This document shows, one piece after another, positions 5,730-5,892 of a stretch of 5,892 bases of DNA. Location of the stretch: positions 278 to 6,169 of the forward strand of contig PLSZ01000425.1 in the NCBI GenBank assembly GCA_003164305.1. The letters are read 5' to 3'. The DNA comes from Acetobacteraceae bacterium. Its GTDB lineage: Bacteria > Pseudomonadota > Alphaproteobacteria > Acetobacterales > Acetobacteraceae. Position 1 is the first letter of the stretch; each line of letters starts with the position of its first letter. The position numbers were made by a program, and so were the translations under genes. The notes under the pieces were generated by a model, which saw nothing but the letters and a program-made list of their open reading frames with translations, did no database searches and had not been told where the DNA came from.

Positions 5730-5735
5730 CCTCCC
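5730..5735 (-). promoter_or_regulatory. Ribosome binding site fixing the dioxygenase start
   Basis: GGGAGG on the minus strand, 7 nt before the ATG at 5720-5722. It decides in favour of the 128-residue protein over a 175-residue version starting at 5863. Confidence 0.85.
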
Positions 5736-5747
5736 TTATTTTGAGCG

Positions 5748-5776
5748 ATAGTCGCAGGATCGGGCTGGAGGCACAA
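5748..5776 (-). promoter_or_regulatory. Weak sigma-70-like promoter candidate for the operon
   Basis: On the minus strand TTGTGC (5771-5776) and GACTAT (5748-5753) are separated by 17 nt. Each matches only about three of six consensus bases. It would give a leader of roughly 20 nt carrying the ribosome binding site. Its best support is position: two tandem dyads lie immediately upstream of the -35 box. Confidence 0.25.
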
Positions 5777-5806
5777 GAGTTCGAGAACGGCGAGTTCGCG
5801 AACGGC
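5777..5806. promoter_or_regulatory. Two tandem 15-bp dyads upstream of the operon, candidate operator
   Basis: GAGTTCGAGAACGGC (5777-5791) and GAGTTCGCGAACGGC (5792-5806) are adjacent direct repeats differing at one base. Each contains a GTTC-N2-GAAC inverted repeat (5779-5788 and 5794-5803; the second is a perfect 10-bp palindrome). The spacing of 15 bp and the position 55-85 nt upstream of the dioxygenase start suit a dimeric regulator. The spacing does not match the alphaproteobacterial LexA box (GTTC-N7-GTTC). The regulator is unknown. Confidence 0.45.
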
Positions 5807-5824
5807 GTGGCACCCCGCATCCCC

Positions 5825-5853
5825 CGTCATGGTCCGGCTCGACCGGACCATCG
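5825..5853 (+). repeat. Palindromic REP-like intergenic element, copy B
   Basis: On the plus strand this reads CGTCAT, arm GGTCCGG, loop CTCGA, arm CCGGACC, then ATCG. The stem is 9 bp (5829-5837 with 5843-5851). It has the same 29-nt layout as the element at 2296-2324, with three stem positions changed on both sides so that pairing is kept. That indicates a structured repeat family and not chance similarity. Confidence 0.7.
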
Positions 5854-5865
5854 GCACAAACACAC

Positions 5866-5877
5866 TGGTAATACCAA
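5866..5877. promoter_or_regulatory. FadR/GntR-family operator candidate
   Basis: The minus strand reads TTGGTATTACCA, containing the interrupted palindrome TGGTA-T-TACCA. This matches the TTGGT-N3-ACCAA type of site bound by FadR-subfamily GntR regulators such as PdhR, LldR and GlcC. It lies about 144 bp upstream of the dioxygenase start. It may control this operon, a divergent gene beyond the right edge, or both. No GntR gene is visible in the window. Confidence 0.45.
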
Positions 5878-5892
5878 CCGCCCGAACGATTG

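Noticed and set aside
5779..5797. LexA/SOS box
   Set aside because: GTTC motifs are 15 bp apart (N11) and not the N7 of alphaproteobacteria, and the GAAC-N5-GTTC part does not fit the N4 spacing of Gram-positive boxes.
5723..5863. In-frame N-terminal extension of the dioxygenase (175 residues)
   Set aside because: The extension has no family likeness, crosses the palindromic repeat and tandem dyads, and the internal ATG at 5720-5722 has a far better ribosome binding site.

Overview
The window is GC-rich with strongly GC-biased third codon positions, and every gene I can support lies on the minus strand. Protein types and two copies of a palindromic intergenic repeat of a kind common in that class suggest an alphaproteobacterium, possibly Rhodospirillales/Acetobacteraceae. 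That placement is inference; no rRNA or lineage marker is present.

Reading in the direction of transcription (right to left), the right end (5723-5892) is a control region. It holds a FadR/GntR-like operator, a 29-nt palindromic repeat, two tandem 15-bp dyads and a weak promoter candidate. It precedes a compact four-gene operon: a DOPA 4,5-dioxygenase family protein (5722-5336), an antibiotic-biosynthesis-monooxygenase (ABM) fold protein (5296-5009), a luciferase-like flavin-dependent oxidoreductase (5012-3936, joined to the previous gene by an ATGA overlap) and an alpha/beta hydrolase with a full Ser-Asp-His triad and a GTG start (3921-3139). Three oxygenase-type enzymes plus a hydrolase look like an oxidative route for an aromatic, quinol or similar small molecule. 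The substrate cannot be read from the sequence.

Next is a gene-free, partly AT-rich stretch (2719-3138) with an imperfect hairpin and a weak terminator candidate. It is followed by a short gene (2718-2470, 82 residues) with a near-ideal ribosome binding site but no recognised family. Downstream of it (2132-2469) is a structured non-coding stretch. It contains a two-part long hairpin whose loop would carry an anti-Shine-Dalgarno-like CCUCC sequence in minus-strand RNA, and a second copy of the palindromic repeat with its left half repeated three times.

The left part holds two ordinary chromosomal genes: a PmbA/TldE-type protein of the TldD/PmbA protease system (2131-803), and a secreted or membrane-anchored Tim44-like domain protein (717 to beyond position 1, truncated by the window edge).

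The points most worth following are the four-gene oxidative operon with its control region, the small orphan gene with its structured 3' region, and the palindromic repeat family with tandem half-copies.
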